From: an uncultured Bacteroidota bacterium
GTDB taxonomy: Bacteria; Bacteroidota; Bacteroidia; Flavobacteriales; Flavobacteriaceae
Assembly: GCA_902526075.1 (NCBI GenBank)
Contig: CABZJM010000006.1
Span: 1-64,000 of the forward strand
DNA length: 64,000 nt
Direction of reading: 5' to 3'
The translations under genes were made by a program, and so were the position numbers. Positions within the stretch are counted from its first letter, which is position 1. Every line of letters starts with the position of its first letter. The notes beneath the pieces were generated by a model. The model was not told where the DNA came from. It did no database searches and saw only the letters and a list, made by a program, of their open reading frames with translations. This document shows, in pieces, positions 60,836 through 64,000 of the stretch.

Positions 60836-62026
60836 TTATAATTTATAAATCCAAGTCCTCGGGTTTTGTGGAACTCCATTATAAAAAATACTAAAACTTA
60901 AAATCGTCTGCCCGTTTAGCGGGTCTGTTGCAATTTTACCAATTACTTCCTTTGTCTTTAACTTATCTCCTTTTGACACATAACTCTGAGAAAGATTTTT
61001 ATATACAGTAAAGAAATTCCCATGCTGAATAAGAACAATACGACTATTATTTTTAGAAACAATGATCGAATAGACCTCGCCATCAAAAATTGTTCTAGCC
61101 TCGACATCACTGGATGTTCGAATTCTAACTCCATTGCTTTGGATAGTAGCTGTTTTTACAATTGGATGGGGTTGCTTTCCAAAGCCCAAAACTACATTAC
61201 CTCTTATAACAGGCGAGGGTAATCTACCTTTATTTGCATTAAAGTTTTTTGATATTAATTGAGCCTCTTCGCTTAATTTAAAACCGCCCTCGTTTCTTTT
61301 TGAATTGGCTAAAGCTTCCCTTATGAGTTTCTCAATTTTTTTATCAATTTCCATAGAAAGCTTTTGTTTCTGTTTGATCTCGTTTTTATATTTCTTTTGA
61401 TCTTTGTTAACCTCGGCAATTAACTCATTAAAATCACTATATTGAATACTTAATTCTTTTTTAATATTTTCATTTTCGTTGATTAATAACTGTTTATTTG
61501 TCTTTTGTGAGTCAAGAGCGATAATAACATTTTCTATTTCTGAGCTGGTGATTTTAATTTTTAACAATGTTTTACTTTGAAAGTTTGCATATTGTTTAAA
61601 ATATTGAATCCTTTTATATGCTTGCTGGAATGATGATGAGGAAAATATAAACATCAACTTATTTAACTTGGATTTTTTTTTGTAACCTATTAAAAGCATC
61701 TTAGCAAACTCTTCTTTTAAGGACAGCTCTTTATTTTTTAAATTGGAAAGCTGAATCTCATTATCATCAATTTCGTTTAAGATTAGATTTAATTGATTAT
61801 TAATATTGCTAATTAAATTTTGTTGTAGTCTGATTTTATAATTTAAGTCCTCTGCATTTGAGATTATCACACCTTTTTTCTTAGAGGAATTAGACAGTTT
61901 TTGCTCAATTACTTTTATCTCATTTTGAATTTCTATTTTTTGTTTTTCTAATAATTTTTTTGATTGTGATCTTAAATCAGTGACTATTAATAAGAAAAAA
62001 AATAAAAGTAGCCTAAAGGTCTTCAT
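60836..62026 (-). CDS. EnvC-like murein hydrolase activator (degenerate LytM)
   Basis: A 396-residue exported protein (signal MKTFRLLLFFFLLIVTDLRS) with long coiled-coil regions (about 20-250) and a C-terminal LytM/M23 domain from about residue 280 (VVLGFGKQPHPIVKTATIQS). The zinc-binding motifs are lost: the usual H-x-H becomes SFSIFYNG, and HGNFFTVYKNL lacks the second histidine. This is the pattern of EnvC, which activates amidases instead of cutting. The start overlaps the DUF4292 lipoprotein by one base. Confidence 0.85.
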   Translation of the reverse strand: MKTFRLLLFFFLLIVTDLRSQSKKLLEKQKIEIQNEIKVIEQKLSNSSKKKGVIISNAEDLNYKIRLQQNLISNINNQLNLILNEIDDNEIQLSNLKNKELSLKEEFAKMLLIGYKKKSKLNKLMFIFSSSSFQQAYKRIQYFKQYANFQSKTLLKIKITSSEIENVIIALDSQKTNKQLLINENENIKKELSIQYSDFNELIAEVNKDQKKYKNEIKQKQKLSMEIDKKIEKLIREALANSKRNEGGFKLSEEAQLISKNFNANKGRLPSPVIRGNVVLGFGKQPHPIVKTATIQSNGVRIRTSSDVEARTIFDGEVYSIIVSKNNSRIVLIQHGNFFTVYKNLSQSYVSKGDKLKTKEVIGKIATDPLNGQTILSFSIFYNGVPQNPRTWIYKL

Positions 62027-62787
62027 TATAATTTGATGCGCTTATAATTTTTAGGGATTCTAAAAGGGATGTTAATTTTTTCTAGTGAAGAGATAGACTT
62101 AATCTCAATATAAAGGTTTTCTAGTCCGTTATTAGAAAAACGTATTCTTGTAGGTAAAATTTGTTTATCAACAATTGTAAAATCATCGTATGAAACTTCA
62201 AAAAAATTATTTTGGTCTTTAAATGAGTGTTTTAGAACTCTAAAATTATAGGGACTAATCGAGACAGTTGATTGAACTACTTTTGAATTTATAAAAAAAT
62301 TATCATCTCTGTATATATAGCTGTTTTCAGTTTTTTTATATAAAGAAGAAGGATCAAATTCATGTATTAAAATACCTAATATGAGATTTTGAAGTATTTG
62401 AAAATTTAGATCGAAACCAATTTTATCGTTTATATAATTAATATCTGATTTAAAGTAATTTTTTTCAATTTTATTATAATATTTTACCGAATCACTATCG
62501 ATTAATATCCTAGCAGCACCTAGTGAAGCATTAATCCATATTTTTTGATCTGCCGAAATCCGCATGGTTATAGTGTTAGATTTTATTTTATTATTGTCTC
62601 TAAATGAGACTTTGGCTTTTGCTTGTATATATTCTATACTATTAAAACTATTGTTAGCAATACGGATAGATTTTTTTGGTGTAAACTTTCTGTTGCTATT
62701 ATTATTTTCTTTCGATGCATTGTAAAGTAAAGAGCATGAGCTAAAAATGAAAAAGGAAAGTATAAGAATTGTTTTTTTCATCATCAT
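62026..62787 (-). CDS. DUF4292 lipoprotein
   Basis: A 253-residue lipoprotein (lipobox FFIFSSC, Cys18) of the DUF4292 family, distantly like LolB/LolA. The conserved regions are FNSIEYIQAKAKVSFRDNNK, KSNTITMRISADQKIWINAS then LGAARILIDSDSVKYYNKIE, and the end ITRIRFSNNG-like LPTRIRFSNNGLENLYIEIK. It is upstream of the EnvC-like gene and downstream of dut in a tight minus-strand unit. It may move hydrophobic molecules through the periplasm. Confidence 0.82.
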   Translation of the reverse strand: MMMKKTILILSFFIFSSCSLLYNASKENNNSNRKFTPKKSIRIANNSFNSIEYIQAKAKVSFRDNNKIKSNTITMRISADQKIWINASLGAARILIDSDSVKYYNKIEKNYFKSDINYINDKIGFDLNFQILQNLILGILIHEFDPSSLYKKTENSYIYRDDNFFINSKVVQSTVSISPYNFRVLKHSFKDQNNFFEVSYDDFTIVDKQILPTRIRFSNNGLENLYIEIKSISSLEKINIPFRIPKNYKRIKL

Positions 62788-62790
62788 ATA

Positions 62791-63222
62791 TTATGTGCCA
62801 GTACTTCCAAAACCTTTATCTCCCCTTAATGAATCATCTAATTTATCTACGGATTTCCAAGAAACAGTTTCATGTTTTACTATAACCATCTGAGCTATTC
62901 TATCTCCAGAATCAATTTTGAAATCTGAATCAGATAAGTTTACTAATATCACACCAATTTCACCACGATAATCTGCATCAATTGTTCCAGGTGAATTTAA
63001 AACAGAAATTCCCTTATTTAGAGCTAATCCGCTCCTAGGTCTTACCTGTGCTTCATAACCTTGTTTTAAAGAAATAAATAGTCCTGTTTTAACCAATGTT
63101 CTTTGTAGGGGCTTAAGAACTATTGGATTTTCTAAATATGCTCTTAAATCCATACCAGCAGAAAGAAGAGTTTCATATTTTGGAAGCTTATTATTCGAGA
63201 TATTTACTATATCTATAATCAT
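62791..63222 (-). CDS. dut: dUTP diphosphatase
   Basis: A 143-residue trimeric dUTPase hydrolysing dUTP to dUMP. Motifs 1-5 are visible: [46 protein letters not shown] and the C-terminal [10 protein letters not shown]. Its start overlaps the flippase stop by four bases (ATGA). Confidence 0.95.
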   Translation of the reverse strand: MIIDIVNISNNKLPKYETLLSAGMDLRAYLENPIVLKPLQRTLVKTGLFISLKQGYEAQVRPRSGLALNKGISVLNSPGTIDADYRGEIGVILVNLSDSDFKIDSGDRIAQMVIVKHETVSWKSVDKLDDSLRGDKGFGSTGT

Positions 63223-64000
63223 CTTATCAAATTAAATAACGTAATTATTTGTCTTTTTTCTCTGATCAAAATTACGATATTCATAACCATTACACATACA
63301 ATTCCAACTAATATATTATCTCTAAATCCGTAAAAATAAATAGATGACAGGGAAATAGATAATACTATATAAAATAAAATCTTTGATACATTATAAGGAA
63401 TAGGATAATATTTTTTTCCAATCATAAAGGACAATAAGGCCATAGTGAAATATGCTATTAGTGTAGCAACTGCCGAACCCAAGAAACTATAATTTGGTAT
63501 TAAGATTATATTTAATGATAAAGTTATTAAAGCTCCTGCTCCCGAAATATATGCGGCAAATCTAGTCATGTCAGTAACTTTATACCAAACGGATAAATTT
63601 TGATATATGCCAAGACAGAAATTAGCAAGCAAAATAATAGGTACAATATACATGGCCTGCCAATACTCGGGATCACCAATAAAAATTACTTTTAAAACAT
63701 CAAGGGCGACAATGACTAAAACCAGTATCGAAGATCCTATTATGACAAACGTTTCAAGAACTAAAGCATAACTCTTTTTTGAGCTTTTCTTGTCAGCTTC
63801 ACTAAAGAAAAAAGGCTCTATGGCTAGTTTATATGCTGTAGAGAATAATGTCATGAAAATTGCTAATTTATAACAAGCTGCATACATTCCAATTTCAGTT
63901 TTTGCTATTGAGCTTGGTAATAGAAAATCTAATAAAATTTTATCAAAGGTTTCATTAATAGTAAATGCTAGGCCTGAAATTAAAATTGGAAATGCATAAG
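63219..64000 (-). CDS. Polysaccharide flippase (MOP superfamily), 3' part
   Basis: The frame stays open from the stop at 63219 to the window edge, so at least 260 residues of a multi-helix flippase are present and the 5' end is cut off. Residues near the edge ([20 protein letters not shown]) match helix 7-8 of Wzx/MurJ-like transporters. Further helices follow ([40 protein letters not shown]). It translocates lipid-linked sugars or oligosaccharides. It is coupled to dut downstream. Confidence 0.82.
   Translation of the reverse strand, partial: YAFPILISGLAFTINETFDKILLDFLLPSSIAKTEIGMYAACYKLAIFMTLFSTAYKLAIEPFFFSEADKKSSKKSYALVLETFVIIGSSILVLVIVALDVLKVIFIGDPEYWQAMYIVPIILLANFCLGIYQNLSVWYKVTDMTRFAAYISGAGALITLSLNIILIPNYSFLGSAVATLIAYFTMALLSFMIGKKYYPIPYNVSKILFYIVLSISLSSIYFYGFRDNILVGIVCVMVMNIVILIREKRQIITLFNLIR

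Noticed and set aside
60836-62026. Active M23 endopeptidase
   Set aside because: Zinc-ligand histidines of the LytM domain are replaced, so an EnvC-like activator is the better call.

Overview
The window is AT-rich, tightly packed chromosomal DNA from a member of the Flavobacteriaceae, probably marine. The signs are a gliding-motility lipoprotein (GldH), a type IX secretion C-terminal sorting domain, many Bacteroidetes lipoproteins, signal peptides of the MKKLILLLFIPLxSFGQ type, a myxol/saproxanthin-type carotenoid cluster (CrtD, CruF, CrtA-like), Bacteroidetes promoters (TAnnTTTG) and a general lack of Shine-Dalgarno sequences. I do not assign a genus.

Region 1 (1-9 kb) holds the 3' part of a zinc metalloprotease, a PepSY membrane protein translationally coupled to a Baeyer-Villiger-type flavin monooxygenase, a clear PNGase F homologue built as a lipoprotein, a CNNM/CBS transporter-like protein and several very small membrane proteins. 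Region 2 (9-28 kb) is accessory-like. It has many short secreted or membrane genes, carotenoid genes (17.0-19.8 kb), a ThiY/Thi5-like protein and three families of dispersed repeats: a 48-bp promoter cassette (3 copies), a spacer plus signal-peptide leader cassette (functional and decayed copies), and a 47-bp intergenic repeat (2 full copies, 1 partial). A small membrane gene at 25.7 kb has a broken paralogue at 11.3 kb.

Region 3 (27.7-36.5 kb) is an integrative element in tRNA-Asn. The intact tRNA lies at the right end and a duplicated 3' half at the left end, next to a tyrosine recombinase gene. Paired ACTGTCAA sites with the same spacing lie inside both ends. The cargo is a four-gene minus-strand operon: a Zn-ribbon DPPY DNA methylase, an SPPY DNA methylase, a nuclease-helicase of 957 residues and a small protein of unknown function. 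It is most likely a restriction-modification-like defence system. Two 3'-end relics of related integrases just outside the left end suggest repeated insertion at this site.

Region 4 (36.6-64 kb) is mostly core genome: rseP, a SCO protein, a prolyl oligopeptidase, a Tp34/P19-like periplasmic metal protein opposite a ZIP transporter, a bacilliredoxin, an enoyl-CoA hydratase, a sensor kinase, a beta-lactamase-fold hydrolase with a double ABC ATPase and acetoacetyl-CoA synthetase, a trhO-gldH-PBP1A operon, recA, plsC, trpS, an HU-CCDC81/SPOR protein, a thioesterase, and a minus-strand run of flippase, dut, DUF4292 lipoprotein and EnvC-like protein that leaves the window at its right edge.
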